Shown: one piece after another, positions 17,672 through 25,708 of the stretch
Layout: each line of letters opens with the position of its first letter
Numbering within the stretch: position 1 is the first letter of the stretch
Source: Streptomyces sp. KL109B
GTDB lineage: Bacteria > Actinomycetota > Actinomycetes > Streptomycetales > Streptomycetaceae
Length of the DNA stretch: 64,000 nt
Direction of reading: 5' to 3'
NCBI RefSeq assembly: GCF_030766935.1
Contig: NZ_JASERL010000002.1
Location: 620,001-684,000, forward strand
The notes under the pieces: model-generated
Database searches by the model: none
Seen by the model: only the letters and a program-made list of their open reading frames with translations
Told to the model about the DNA's origin: nothing
Position numbers and translations under genes: made by a program

Positions 17672-18672
17672 CGGGTCCCCCGCTTCGCGTACTCCTGGAG
17701 CTTGTCGGCCTGGTCCTTGGTGACGACCTCCGGTCCGGTGAGGACCGGCTTGCCGCCGCCGAGCACATCGGCGTTGTAGCGGTAGAGCCAGAGCAGGTCC
17801 ACGGCCTCGTAGCCCTGGAGGTAGGGCTGCTGGTCGACGGCGAAGCCGAGGTCGCCGTCCTTGAGGCCCTGCGCGACCTTGTCGTTGAGGTCGAACGTGT
17901 CGATCTCGGCCTTGCTGCTCGCGTCCTCCTTCGCCTTCACGGCGGTGGCGGCGAACGGGGCGCCCAGCGTGACGACCGAGTCGATGGACTTGTCGGACTG
18001 CAGCTTGGCCTCGATGGACGACTGCACGTCGGGCATGTTGGTGCCCTCTACGTAGAGGTTCGTCATCTTGCCGTCGAAGGTGTCCTCGGCTCCGGCGCAG
18101 CGCTGCTCGTGGCCGACGTTGCCCTGCTCGTGCAGCACGCACAGGGCCCTCTTCTTGCCGCGCTTGTTGAGCTCCTTGCCGACGGCCTCGCCTGCGATCG
18201 TCTCGTCCTGGCCGATGTGCGTGATCGCGCCGTACTTCTTGTAGATCTCGGAGCCCGAGTTCACCGTGATGACGGGGATGCCGGCCTTCTTGGCGCGGGC
18301 GAGGGAGGACTTCATGGCGTCCGGCTTGGCGAGCGTGACGATGATTCCGTCGACCTTCTTGTCGATGGCGGCGTCGACGAGCTGCGCCTGCTGCTGCGCC
18401 TCCTCGTTGTGCGAGTAGAGGAAGTTGATGTTGTCCTTGGTGGCCGCCTGCCTGGCACCGTTCTGCACGATGTCCCAGAAGGTGTCGCCATCCCCCGAAT
18501 GGGTGATCATCGCGAAGGTCCAGCGGGGCGTGTTCACCGCCGCCTTGCCCTGGGCGGCCTGGGACTTCCTGGCGTCCTCCGCCCGCTTGCCGCCGGTGCT
18601 GCTGCACCCCGCGAGCGAGAGGCCGAGAGCCCCCGCAACCGCGATGCTCACCCAGGTCCGAAACCGTGCCAC
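17668..18672 (-). CDS. Sugar-binding lipoprotein, RbsB type, copy 1
   Basis: The 334-residue protein starts at GTG 18672, with AAGAAGG ten bases upstream. It has a lipoprotein signal ending LSLAGC (about 19-24). The mature domain is a periplasmic-binding-protein type I fold: [44 protein letters not shown] and [20 protein letters not shown]. It is a close paralogue of the protein encoded at 18858-19886. Two cysteines in [17 protein letters not shown] are also conserved in the paralogue. The ligand is probably a sugar or inositol-like polyol. Confidence 0.92.
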   Translation of the reverse strand: MARFRTWVSIAVAGALGLSLAGCSSTGGKRAEDARKSQAAQGKAAVNTPRWTFAMITHSGDGDTFWDIVQNGARQAATKDNINFLYSHNEEAQQQAQLVDAAIDKKVDGIIVTLAKPDAMKSSLARAKKAGIPVITVNSGSEIYKKYGAITHIGQDETIAGEAVGKELNKRGKKRALCVLHEQGNVGHEQRCAGAEDTFDGKMTNLYVEGTNMPDVQSSIEAKLQSDKSIDSVVTLGAPFAATAVKAKEDASSKAEIDTFDLNDKVAQGLKDGDLGFAVDQQPYLQGYEAVDLLWLYRYNADVLGGGKPVLTGPEVVTKDQADKLQEYAKRGTR

Positions 18673-18740
18673 GAGGCCGTGCCCTTCTTGGTCTGCTGCG
18701 TCGTCGACCGGGACCGGCGGACCGATCCCGGCGGACCGTG

Positions 18741-18806
18741 ATCCGGTCCTGAAGGATCGGATCAATCCGGCCCTGAAGGATCGGATCGATCCGGTCCTAG
18801 AGGACC
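18741..18806. repeat. 24-bp tandem repeat between the two binding-protein genes
   Basis: Two complete units, 18741-18764 and 18765-18788 (ATCCGGTCCTGAAGGATCGG plus four bases), and a third 18-base partial unit occupy the 185-bp gap between the paralogous lipoprotein genes. Units contain the palindrome GGATC/GATCC and could form small hairpins that tune the ratio of the two proteins. Nothing else is visible in the gap. Confidence 0.7.
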
Positions 18807-18857
18807 CCATTCCGGTCCCAAACGCACAAGTATGGGTCACGGGGATCATGCATCCAT

Positions 18858-19886
18858 TCACCGGGTACCGCGCGCGGTGTACTTCTCCAGGCGCGGCACG
18901 TCCTTCTCGGTGACGAGCGCGGGGCCCGTGAAGACCGGCTTGCCGCCGCCGAGCACGTTCGCGTTCGTCTTGTAGAGCCACAGTTCGTCCACCGCCAGAT
19001 AGCCCTGGAGGTAGGGCTGCTGATCGACGGCGAAGGCGACCTCCTTCGCCTTGAGACGGCGTACGACCTCGGCGTTCAGGTCGAATGTGGAGATCTCCGC
19101 CTTGCTGCCCGCGCCGTCCTTGGCCTTCACGGCGAGCGCCGCGATGGGGGCGCCGAGCGCCACGATCGCGTCGATGTCCTTGTCGGCCTGGAGCTTCGCC
19201 TCGATGCTGGCCTCGGAGGAGGGCGCGTTCGTGCCCTCTACGTTGAGGTTCTCGACGTCGCCCTTGAACGTCTTGCGGACGCCGTCGCAGCGCTGCTCGA
19301 GCGATACGTTGCCCTGCTCGTGGATGACGCAAATGGCCTTCTTCTTGCCCTGCTTCGTCAGCTCGGTGCCTACCGCCTCACCGGCCACGCCCTCCTCCTG
19401 GCCGATGTGGCTGAGCGCGCCGAACTTCGCCGAGAACTGCGATCCCGAGTTGATCGAGACGACCGGGATGCCCGCGGCCTTCGCCTTCCCGAGCACGGCC
19501 TCCATGGCCTGCGGCTTGGCGAGCGTGACGACGATCCCGTCGACCTTCTTGTCGATCGCGGCCTGCACCAGCTCGGCCTGCCCCTTGGCCTCCTTGTCGT
19601 TGGAGTAGAGGAACTGCACGTTGTCCTTGGCAGCGGCCTGCTGGGCGCCCTTGCGGACGATGTCCCAGAAGGTGTCGCCCTCGCCGGAGTGCGTGACCAT
19701 CGCGATCTTCATACGCGGCGTATTGACGGCCTTGCCGCCACCGCCACCGGTCTCGTCGGCCTTGTCCTCCGAGCCCTTGCCGCCCGAGCCGCTGCATCCG
19801 GCGGCGAGCGCGAGCACGGTCATGAGAGCGACGCCGCCCGCGGCCGTGCGGGTCTTGGCCATGCGGGCTGTGCGGGTCCTGAGCAT
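18858..19886 (-). CDS. Sugar-binding lipoprotein, RbsB type, copy 2 (first gene of the operon)
   Basis: The 342-residue protein starts at ATG 19886, preceded by GGAGGAGAGG. The signal ends LALAAGC (Cys about 31), followed by a Gly/Asp linker with GGGGG. The binding domain repeats the paralogue's blocks: [51 protein letters not shown] and [20 protein letters not shown]. With copy 1 it suggests a recent duplication, giving two receptors for one permease. A TTGTCAGAACA box about 80 bp upstream may be the GntR operator. Confidence 0.92.
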   Translation of the reverse strand: MLRTRTARMAKTRTAAGGVALMTVLALAAGCSGSGGKGSEDKADETGGGGGKAVNTPRMKIAMVTHSGEGDTFWDIVRKGAQQAAAKDNVQFLYSNDKEAKGQAELVQAAIDKKVDGIVVTLAKPQAMEAVLGKAKAAGIPVVSINSGSQFSAKFGALSHIGQEEGVAGEAVGTELTKQGKKKAICVIHEQGNVSLEQRCDGVRKTFKGDVENLNVEGTNAPSSEASIEAKLQADKDIDAIVALGAPIAALAVKAKDGAGSKAEISTFDLNAEVVRRLKAKEVAFAVDQQPYLQGYLAVDELWLYKTNANVLGGGKPVFTGPALVTEKDVPRLEKYTARGTR

Positions 19887-19963
19887 GGTGGAGCCACCTC
19901 TCCTCCGGCCGCCCGGTGCGGCTGGAGGAGTTTGTAGCGGGGTCCCACGGCAGCGTCAATGAA

Positions 19964-19975
19964 TTTGTCAGAACA
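19964..19975. promoter_or_regulatory. Candidate GntR operator upstream of the ABC operon
   Basis: TTTGTCAGAACA matches the perfect palindrome TTTGTCAGGACAAA found before the dehydrogenase gene (21007-21020) in 11 of its first 12 bases. It lies between the GntR stop and the first binding-protein gene, 78 bp from that start codon, where a repressor could block the operon promoter. Confidence 0.55.
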
Positions 19976-20001
19976 TTCGGACCACGTACGGGTCTCAACT
20001 C

Positions 20002-20766
20002 TCAGGAGCGTACGAGGAGTTGGAACTCGAAGGAGTAGCGCGAGGCCCGGTACGTGTGCGAGCCGAACTCGACCGCGCGGCCCGTGTCGTCGTACGTCGT
20101 GCGCTGCATGGTGAGCAGCGGCGCGCCCTCCTTCTCCCCCAGGCGTTCGGCCTCGACGGCGGTGGCGGCGCGGGCGCCGACGGACTGGCGGGCGCTGTGC
20201 AGGCTGATGCCCGCGGCCCGCATCAGCCGGTAGAGGCCGGTCGCCGTGAGCCGCTCGTCCTCCAGGGCGAGCAGCCCGGTGGGCAGGTGGTTGCACAGGT
20301 ACGCCACCGGTTCGCCGTGCGCGAGCCGCAGCCGCTCGACGCGGTGCACCTCCTCGCCCTCCGCGACACCGAGCGCGGCGGCCACCTCTGCGGAGGCGGG
20401 GACGAGCGTGTTGGCGACGACGCGGGTCTCGGGCCGCTGCCCGGCGGCCTCCAAGTCGTCGTACAGGCTGGACAGTTCGAGGGGCCGCTTGACCTGGCTG
20501 TGCACGACCTGCGTGCCGACGCCGCGACGCCGCACGAGCAGCCCCTTGTCGACGAGCGACTGGATGGCCTGCCGCACGGTGGGCCGGGAGAGCCCGAGCC
20601 GCCCCGCCAACTCGATCTCGTTCCCCAGCAGACTCCCCGGCGTCAACGCCCCGCGCTCGATCGCCGCCTCCAACTGCTGGGCCAGCTGGAAATACAGCGG
20701 GACCGGACTGCTGCGGTCGACGCTGAGCGCGAGGTCGACGGTCGGGTCGGCGAGGGGTTTGGCCAC
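20002..20766 (-). CDS. GntR/HutC-family regulator
   Basis: The 254-residue protein begins at GTG 20766. It has an N-terminal winged helix (PLYFQLAQQLEAAIERGALT, then RLGLSRPTVRQAIQSLVDKG, about 24-75) and a C-terminal UTRA ligand domain (HRVERLRLAHGEPVAYLCNH to EFGSHTYRASRYSFEFQLLV), the HutC subfamily plan. It lies between the ABC uptake operon and the divergent dehydrogenase gene, with similar TGTCNGNACA palindromes before both and before itself. It is the probable repressor of the whole sugar locus, released by a phosphorylated or free sugar. Confidence 0.9.
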   Translation of the reverse strand: MAKPLADPTVDLALSVDRSSPVPLYFQLAQQLEAAIERGALTPGSLLGNEIELAGRLGLSRPTVRQAIQSLVDKGLLVRRRGVGTQVVHSQVKRPLELSSLYDDLEAAGQRPETRVVANTLVPASAEVAAALGVAEGEEVHRVERLRLAHGEPVAYLCNHLPTGLLALEDERLTATGLYRLMRAAGISLHSARQSVGARAATAVEAERLGEKEGAPLLTMQRTTYDDTGRAVEFGSHTYRASRYSFEFQLLVRS

Positions 20767-20833
20767 GGTGGTGAGGTTAGCGGCGGGAGATGATGACGGG
20801 AAGTCCGGAAGTCCGGAAGTCCAGAGGTCCGGT

Positions 20834-20843
20834 TGTCCGGACA
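20834..20843. promoter_or_regulatory. Candidate GntR operator near the regulator's own start
   Basis: TGTCCGGACA is a perfect 10-bp palindrome, matching TGTCAGGACA at 21009-21018 in nine of ten bases. It lies 68 bp upstream of the GntR start, suiting autoregulation. It also sits beside three short GTCCGGAA direct repeats (about 20800-20820), so chance from that low-complexity run is possible. Confidence 0.4.
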
Positions 20844-20860
20844 TGAAAGCTACGGTGCAC

Positions 20861-20996
20861 ATCAAGCCCCTGCGGCCGGGTGACCCATTCAAGCCCCTGC
20901 GGCGATTGAGCAGCGGGGTCCGGGGCAGCGCCCCGGTCTTTCCAGCCCCGCCGGCGCTTGAGGCGCGGGGTCCGGGGCAGCGCCCCGCGACGTGAC
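20861..20996. repeat. Dispersed GC-rich palindromic repeat, two hairpin units
   Basis: The stretch holds two copies of the 27-29-bp unit ATCAAGCCCCTGCGGC..., then the palindromic core GGGGTCCGGGGCAGCGCCCC twice (about 20916-20935 and 20969-20988). The same module occurs at 23899, 36296, 48024, 53612 and 58018. It is intergenic here, between the GntR and dehydrogenase genes, and may act as a terminator or REP-like element. Confidence 0.75.
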
Positions 20997-21006
20997 ACCC
21001 ACGGCC

Positions 21007-21020
21007 TTTGTCAGGACAAA
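21007..21020. promoter_or_regulatory. Perfect palindrome TTTGTCAGGACAAA before the dehydrogenase gene
   Basis: This 14-bp palindrome lies 41-54 bp upstream of the Gfo/Idh/MocA start codon and is followed by ATTGACAC, which resembles a -35 element. It is the best-conserved copy of the TGTCNGNACA motif shared with 19964 and 20834, and is the likely binding site of the adjacent HutC-type regulator. Confidence 0.6.
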
Positions 21021-21060
21021 CGATTGACACCCACCCCGTCCCCCGGCACCGTGGGACACC

Positions 21061-22077
21061 ATGCGCATCGGACTCATCGGCACCGGCCGCATCGGCACGT
21101 TCCACGCAGGCGTACTCGAGCGCTACCGAGAGGTCGGCTCGCTCCTCGTCACCGACGCGGAGCCCTCGCGCGCGGCGGAGCTCGCCGACCGCATCGGCGC
21201 GACGGCCGCGCCCAGCGTCGACGAGATCTTCAAGTGGGGCGTGGACGCCCTCGTCATCACCGCCGCCACCTCGGCCCACGCCGAACTGATCGGCCGCGCC
21301 GCACGCGCCGGGCTCCCGGTCTTCTGCGAGAAGCCGATCGCCCTCGACCTGCCGGGCACACTCGCCGCGCTCGCGGAGGTCGAGGCGGCGGGCACGGTGC
21401 TCCAGCTCGGCTTCCAGCGCCGCTTCGACGCCGGGTACACGGCCGCGCGGGCGGCGCTGCGGGAGGGGCGGCTCGGCCGGGTGCACACGGTGCGGGCGAC
21501 GACGTCCGACCCGGCGCCGCCCCCGGCCGCGTATCTGCCGCTGTCCGGCGGGCTCTACCGGGACTGCCTGATCCACGACTTCGACATGGTTCGGTGGGTG
21601 ACCGGGCGCGAGGTCGTCGACGTGTACGCGACCGGGTCCGACGCCGGACCTGCCATGTTCCGGGAGGCCGGGGACGTGGACACCGCGGCGGCGCTGCTGA
21701 CCCTCGACGACGGGACGCTGGTCACCGCCACCTCGACGCGCTGCAACGGCGCCGGCTACGACGTGCGCATGGAGCTCTCCGGGGACCGGGACACGGTCGT
21801 CGTCGGCCTCGACGACCGGACCCCGGTCACCTCCACGGAACCGGCGGGCCCACCCGCCGCCACGAAGCCGTGGCCCGGCTTCCTTGAACGGTTCTCCCCC
21901 GCGTACGAGGCCGAGCTGAAGGCCTTCGTGGATGTCGTCCGCGGCGAGCGGGAGAACCCGTGCGACGGCTGGGAGGCCCTGCGGGCACTGCGGGTCGCGG
22001 AGGCGTGCGAGGTGTCGCGGGCCGAGCGGCGGGTGGTGCGGATGGCGGAGATCGCCGGAGGCGAGCGGCGGGCGTAG
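21061..22077 (+). CDS. Gfo/Idh/MocA oxidoreductase, inositol 2-dehydrogenase-like
   Basis: The 338-residue protein oxidises a sugar or polyol with NAD(P). The Rossmann motif is IGLIGTGRIGTFHAGVLERY (about 3-22), followed by PVFCEKPIALDL with the catalytic-site Lys near 98, GFQRRFDAGYTAAR and the substrate-side GGLYRDCLIHDFDMVRWVTG (about 161-180), where DFD and the preceding His are typical of inositol dehydrogenases. It is divergent from the GntR gene, with the palindrome at 21007 in its promoter. With the RbsC-type transporter and ROK kinase it suggests uptake and oxidation of a cyclitol or related sugar. Confidence 0.9.
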   Translation: MRIGLIGTGRIGTFHAGVLERYREVGSLLVTDAEPSRAAELADRIGATAAPSVDEIFKWGVDALVITAATSAHAELIGRAARAGLPVFCEKPIALDLPGTLAALAEVEAAGTVLQLGFQRRFDAGYTAARAALREGRLGRVHTVRATTSDPAPPPAAYLPLSGGLYRDCLIHDFDMVRWVTGREVVDVYATGSDAGPAMFREAGDVDTAAALLTLDDGTLVTATSTRCNGAGYDVRMELSGDRDTVVVGLDDRTPVTSTEPAGPPAATKPWPGFLERFSPAYEAELKAFVDVVRGERENPCDGWEALRALRVAEACEVSRAERRVVRMAEIAGGERRA

Positions 22078-22090
22078 GACTGGCCTGCCG

Positions 22091-22158
22091 TACGGCGGGG
22101 AGCCCGGCTTCTTGTACGGCGGGTGGGCCCGGCCTGTCGTACGGCGGGTGGGCCCGGC
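22091..22158. repeat. Three imperfect 19-bp repeats after the dehydrogenase gene
   Basis: TACGGCGGGTGGGCCCGGC occurs at 22114 and 22140, and a degenerate copy at 22091, filling the 87-bp gap between convergent genes. The units contain GGGCCC and may form the shared terminator. No open frame of interest lies here. Confidence 0.55.
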
Positions 22159-22164
22159 CCCGCG

Positions 22165-22593
22165 TCACACCGTGAGGACCGTGCCCTGCGCCACCGCGCA
22201 CAGCGTCGGCTCGCCGCCCTCGCCGTCCGTCGTCGTCAGGTCGACGCGCACCACCGCCTGGCGGCGGCCCGCGTTCACCACCTCGGCGCTGGCCACCAGG
22301 GTCGCGCCCCGGGCGGGGCGGACGTACTGGATGGAGAAGCCCGACGTGAGGACGGACGGGCCGAGGGCGGAGCCCGCCGCGAACGTCAGCGCGTTGTCGG
22401 CGGCGTAGGAGAGGACGCCGCCGTGCACGAACCCGTTCTGCTGCTGCAGTTCGGGGCGTATGTCCAGCTCAAGGGTGGCCACGCCGGCGTCGAACCGGGT
22501 GATCCGCGCTTGCAGGAGCCTGCTGAACGGCTGTGACTCCAGGGCCTTTTGGGCCATACCGAGGTCGAAGGCGGGCGGGGTCGACTCGGTCAT
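22165..22593 (-). CDS. PaaI-family hotdog thioesterase
   Basis: The 142-residue protein has the hotdog signature QQQNGFVHGGVLSYAADNALTFAAG (about 62-86), with the HGG turn and an acidic residue on the central helix as in PaaI/YdiI enzymes that hydrolyse acyl-CoA thioesters. ATG 22593 has AGGAG just upstream. The P450 at 22659 lies immediately upstream on the same strand (65 bp), so they may be co-transcribed. The substrate is unknown. Confidence 0.88.
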   Translation of the reverse strand: MTESTPPAFDLGMAQKALESQPFSRLLQARITRFDAGVATLELDIRPELQQQNGFVHGGVLSYAADNALTFAAGSALGPSVLTSGFSIQYVRPARGATLVASAEVVNAGRRQAVVRVDLTTTDGEGGEPTLCAVAQGTVLTV

Positions 22594-22658
22594 GGCGGCT
22601 CTCCTGCGCGCACGGGGCGGTGGTCCGGTCGGCGCGGTGTCCGGTCCGGCGAAATCGA

Positions 22659-23852
22659 TCACCAGCGTACGGGCAGGGTGCGAGTGCCGCGGATGAGGAG
22701 GCCCGGCATCCAGGTGTCCGGCTCCTCGTCGAGGGTCAGGCCGGGGCAGCGCTCCAGGAGGGAGCGGATCGCGATGCGGCCCTCCAGGCGGGCGAGCGGG
22801 GCGCCGAGGCAGAAGTGGATGCCGTGGCCGAAGGCCATGTGGCCGCGGGAGTCGCGGCGGATGTCGAAGGTGTCGGGGGCCGGGACGCGCTGCGGGTCGT
22901 GGCTCGCGGAGGCGATGCCGATGAGCACCGGTTCGCCCGCCGGGATGACCGTGCCGTCGATGTCGACCGGTTCCGCGGCGAAGCGGTGGGTGGCGTTCTC
23001 GATCGGGCCGTCGTAGCGCAGCATCTCCTCGACGGCGCCATCCAGGAGGCCCATGTCGGCGCGCAGGGCGGCGAGTTGGTCCGGGTGCTGGAGGAGGGCG
23101 CGGACGCCGCTGCCGATCAGGTTGACGGTGGTTTCGTGGCCGGCGACGAGGAGGAGGTAAGCCATGGCGCGCAGTTCGCTGGGCGAGAGGCGGTCGCCGC
23201 CCTCGGCCGTCGTCCGGATGAGCGCGCTCAGGAGGTCGTCCGCGCCGCCGGCCGTGTCGCGCTTGTCGGCGATCAACTCGTCGAGGAAGGAGCGGAGTTC
23301 GACGTGTACGTCGTAGGACGCTTCGGCGCTGGTCGGCGCCACGACCTGGGTCGACATGCGGCGGAAGCGCTCGCGGTCGATGTCGGGGACGCCGAGCAGT
23401 TCGCAGATCACCGCGAAGGGGAGCGGGAAGGCGAGGGCGGCGATCAGGTCGGCGCTGCCGCGCGGCGCCATGTCGTCGAGCAGCCCGTCCGTGAGCTTCT
23501 GGATGCGTGGGGCGAGGGCCGCGACGCGGCGCGGGGTGAACTCCCGTGTGACCAGGGAGCGGAGGCGGCCGTGCTCCGGTGGGTCGGCGAAGAGGAGGTG
23601 CAGGCCGATCAGGTCGTCGTCCAGGCCCCACGGTGGGCTCTTGACGAGGCGGGGGTCGGTGAACGCGGTGCGGGCGGCCTCGTGGCCGACGATGAGCCAG
23701 ACGTCTTCGGTGGGGCCGGGGCCGGGTGTGCGGATGTGGTGGACCGGGCCGTGGGTGCGCAACTGGTCGTAGACCTGGTAGGGGTTGGCGTAGAAGTTTG
23801 CGGCGCCGCCTGCGAGTTCTCCTAGGTCGACGATGTCGTTGGTGTCGGTCAT
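22659..23852 (-). CDS. Cytochrome P450
   Basis: The 397-residue haem monooxygenase has the I-helix oxygen-activating motif AGHETT (about 236-241), the K-helix E-x-x-R in EEMLRYDGP, HDPQRVPAPDTFDIRR and the haem-ligand motif FGHGIHFCLG with Cys near 345. It resembles CYP105/107-class bacterial P450s of secondary metabolism. The start ATG 23852 has GGGAGG seven bases upstream. No ferredoxin gene is adjacent. The substrate is unknown, and it is not clearly part of either neighbouring gene set. Confidence 0.93.
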   Translation of the reverse strand: MTDTNDIVDLGELAGGAANFYANPYQVYDQLRTHGPVHHIRTPGPGPTEDVWLIVGHEAARTAFTDPRLVKSPPWGLDDDLIGLHLLFADPPEHGRLRSLVTREFTPRRVAALAPRIQKLTDGLLDDMAPRGSADLIAALAFPLPFAVICELLGVPDIDRERFRRMSTQVVAPTSAEASYDVHVELRSFLDELIADKRDTAGGADDLLSALIRTTAEGGDRLSPSELRAMAYLLLVAGHETTVNLIGSGVRALLQHPDQLAALRADMGLLDGAVEEMLRYDGPIENATHRFAAEPVDIDGTVIPAGEPVLIGIASASHDPQRVPAPDTFDIRRDSRGHMAFGHGIHFCLGAPLARLEGRIAIRSLLERCPGLTLDEEPDTWMPGLLIRGTRTLPVRW

Positions 23853-23898
23853 ACCGTGCCTCCCGTCGCCGGAGTCGTCCGGCCTCCCGTTCCTCACG

Positions 23899-24213
23899 TC
23901 TCGGGGCTCTGCCCCGGACCCCGCTGCTCAATCGCCGCAGGGGCTTGATATTGCTCACCCGCCGCTGGGGCTTGCAGATACTCACTCGCCCCGCGAGCTT
24001 GAATTTGCTCACCCGCCGCAGGGGCTTGCAGACACTCACTCGCCCCGCGGGCTTGATTTTGCTCACCCGTCGCTGGGGCTTGATTGTGCTCACCCGCCCC
24101 GCGGGCTTGATGGTTGCGCACCCGCCACCGGAGCTTAATCGTGCGCCCTCAGTCGCCCCACAGGCTTGATAGTCGCGTACCCGTAGCTGGGGCTTCATTG
24201 TGCGCGCTCAGTC
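23899..24213. repeat. Degenerate tandem array of about ten 27-bp units beside a palindromic repeat
   Basis: The palindromic core GGGGCTCTGCCCCGGACCCC (about 23903-23922) is followed from about 23926 by some ten head-to-tail units of about 26-29 bp. The consensus is near GCTCACCCGCCGCTGGGGCT plus TGATTGT, alternating with a CCCCGCGGGCTTGA version. The array fills the gap between the P450 start and the response-regulator remnant and reaches its stop codon. No gene is visible inside. Confidence 0.8.
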
Positions 24214-24327
24214 GTCCAGTAGGCCCGCGTCGTGGGTGAGGAGGGCGAGTTGGACGCGGTTGTTGAGGTCGAGTCTGGTCATGATGCGGGAGACGTGGGC
24301 CTTGACCGTGGGGAGGCTCATTTGAAG
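24208..24327 (-). pseudogene. C-terminal remnant of a NarL/LuxR-type response regulator
   Basis: Only the last 39 codons remain, reading LQMSLPTVKAHVSRIMTRLD then LNNRVQLALLTHDAGLLDD and a stop. This is the recognition helix and final helix of a LuxR-type DNA-binding domain. Upstream on this strand the frame enters the IS605-like terminal hairpin at 24331. The receiver domain and most of the HTH are absent. The sensor kinase at 28053-29324, on the same strand beyond the mobile elements, is the natural former partner. Confidence 0.8.
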
Positions 24328-24330
24328 TGC

Positions 24331-24352
24331 TCTCCCTCGTGAACGAGGGAGA
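24331..24352. other. IS605-like subterminal hairpin at the tnpB end, possible omega-RNA region
   Basis: TCTCCCTCG and CGAGGGAGA form a perfect 9-bp stem around a TGAA loop, eight bases beyond the tnpB stop. Y1 transposases recognise such hairpins. In TnpB systems the guide RNA scaffold is transcribed from this end and the adjacent chromosomal bases become the guide; here those bases are GCACTTCAAATGAGC in the regulator remnant. The RNA itself is inferred. Confidence 0.6.
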
Positions 24353-24359
24353 TTCCTGC

Positions 24360-25685
24360 CTACCTTGCGGTGGCGGGCTTGACGCCTCGTGATGCGCGTC
24401 TTGCGACTGCCCTCCCGGCAGCCGGGACAAGCACGTGGCCCATCCGATACCGGTGCAGGATGTTCCGCGCCGCATTCAGATCGGCGTTCCCGGTCCATCC
24501 GCACTCGGGGTTGTTGCACGCGAACACGGCCTGCGACTCCCGGCTGCCCGGCGTGGTCGTCCCGCACCGATGGCAGCGCAGCGAGGTGCCGGGGGCGGGG
24601 ACCTTGTACAGGCGCCCGCCCAGGCGGGTGGTCTTGTACTCCAGCTGTCGCACGGTCCGTCCCCAGGCCTCTTGGGCGATGGAGCGGTTGAGGCCGGACT
24701 TCTGCGCGACACCCGTGCCCGGTTCGGTGACGGTGCCGCGGGCGGAGCGGGTCATGTTCGGGATGTTGAGGTGTTCGACCACGAGGGTGCCGTACGCGCT
24801 CGCGAGGGCGGTGGTGGCCTTGTGCTGCCAGTCCACAGCGCGGCGCGTGGCTGTAGCGCGGAGCTGTCGGATCTGGTCGTAGGTGCGGTGCAGACGCTGG
24901 GAGGTCTTCTCGCCGCGTTTGCGGTGCTGCTTTTGCCGGGCCGCCTTCCGTTCCAGGGCCAGGAGCCTGACCTTCTCATCAGGATTGAGCCACTTGTCGC
25001 GGTCCGCGCTGCCGTCGGCGAGGCGGGGCGGGCGGCCGTGGTCCTGGTGGTTGCCGTCGGACAGGGCCAGGGGCAGGTTGACCCCGGCATCGATGCCGAC
25101 CTCTGCACCGGGGTGCGGGTCCGGTGCGGGCTCGATGGTCTGGATGCGGAAGGCGATGTGCCAGCCCAGGGCGTCCTTGATCAGGCGGGCTCCGGTTATC
25201 CGGTGGTGCTTGTCGGCGCGTTTGCCGACGGGCAGGTCCTTGGTCCAGCGGAACTTCACCCGGCCGAGCTTGGGGATGTTGACCATGCCCCACCGGCGGT
25301 GGACCCGCTGGATCTGAAGGTCCCGGCCCTGAGGGATGTCCACACTCATGACCGTGCGGTGGCGGGCCTTGAAGGTGGGTGCCTGGGCCCGGCCCTGCCA
25401 GCAGTTCTTCCACGCGGCGAAGTAGTCCTTCAACACCGCCTGCGCGGCCTGCGCGGGCAGAACGCCCATCCAGTCGATTTCCTGGCGGGCCTCGCGGATC
25501 GCGGTGTCGGCCGCCACCAGGGTGCGCTTGGCCTTGGGGAGCATCGTCCAGAAGTCGTGCAGGCAGTTCCACATGGTGCGGGCCGCGTGCGCCTGACCGT
25601 CCATGAGCGCGACCTGGCCAGGGGTCAGCGCCAGTCGGGCGCGGTGCCCGAACTGCCGCTTCACACCCACCAATTCATCGCTCAT
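24360..25685 (-). CDS. tnpB: TnpB, RNA-guided RuvC-type nuclease of an IS605-like element
   Basis: The 441-residue protein has the TnpB layout: an N-terminal helix-rich region (RQFGHRARLALTPGQVALMD), a beta-barrel middle, then a split RuvC fold. Candidate catalytic residues are Asp in EVGIDAGVNLPLALSDG (about 199), Glu in LVVEHLNIPNM and Asp in GWTGNADLNAARNI near 410. A zinc-binding pair of CxxC-type motifs is present (LRCHRCGTTTPGSR and FACNNPECGW). Length and motifs look intact. TnpB cleaves DNA beside the element end using an RNA from that end, favouring element retention. Confidence 0.92.
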   Translation of the reverse strand: MSDELVGVKRQFGHRARLALTPGQVALMDGQAHAARTMWNCLHDFWTMLPKAKRTLVAADTAIREARQEIDWMGVLPAQAAQAVLKDYFAAWKNCWQGRAQAPTFKARHRTVMSVDIPQGRDLQIQRVHRRWGMVNIPKLGRVKFRWTKDLPVGKRADKHHRITGARLIKDALGWHIAFRIQTIEPAPDPHPGAEVGIDAGVNLPLALSDGNHQDHGRPPRLADGSADRDKWLNPDEKVRLLALERKAARQKQHRKRGEKTSQRLHRTYDQIRQLRATATRRAVDWQHKATTALASAYGTLVVEHLNIPNMTRSARGTVTEPGTGVAQKSGLNRSIAQEAWGRTVRQLEYKTTRLGGRLYKVPAPGTSLRCHRCGTTTPGSRESQAVFACNNPECGWTGNADLNAARNILHRYRMGHVLVPAAGRAVARRASRGVKPATAR

Positions 25686-25708
25686 GCGGCTACGTTAGCA
25701 TTCGGTTT

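Noticed and set aside
23926..24213. CRISPR-like array
   Set aside because: Repeats are degenerate, adjoin each other without unique spacers of constant length and no cas genes are near; it is a simple tandem array.
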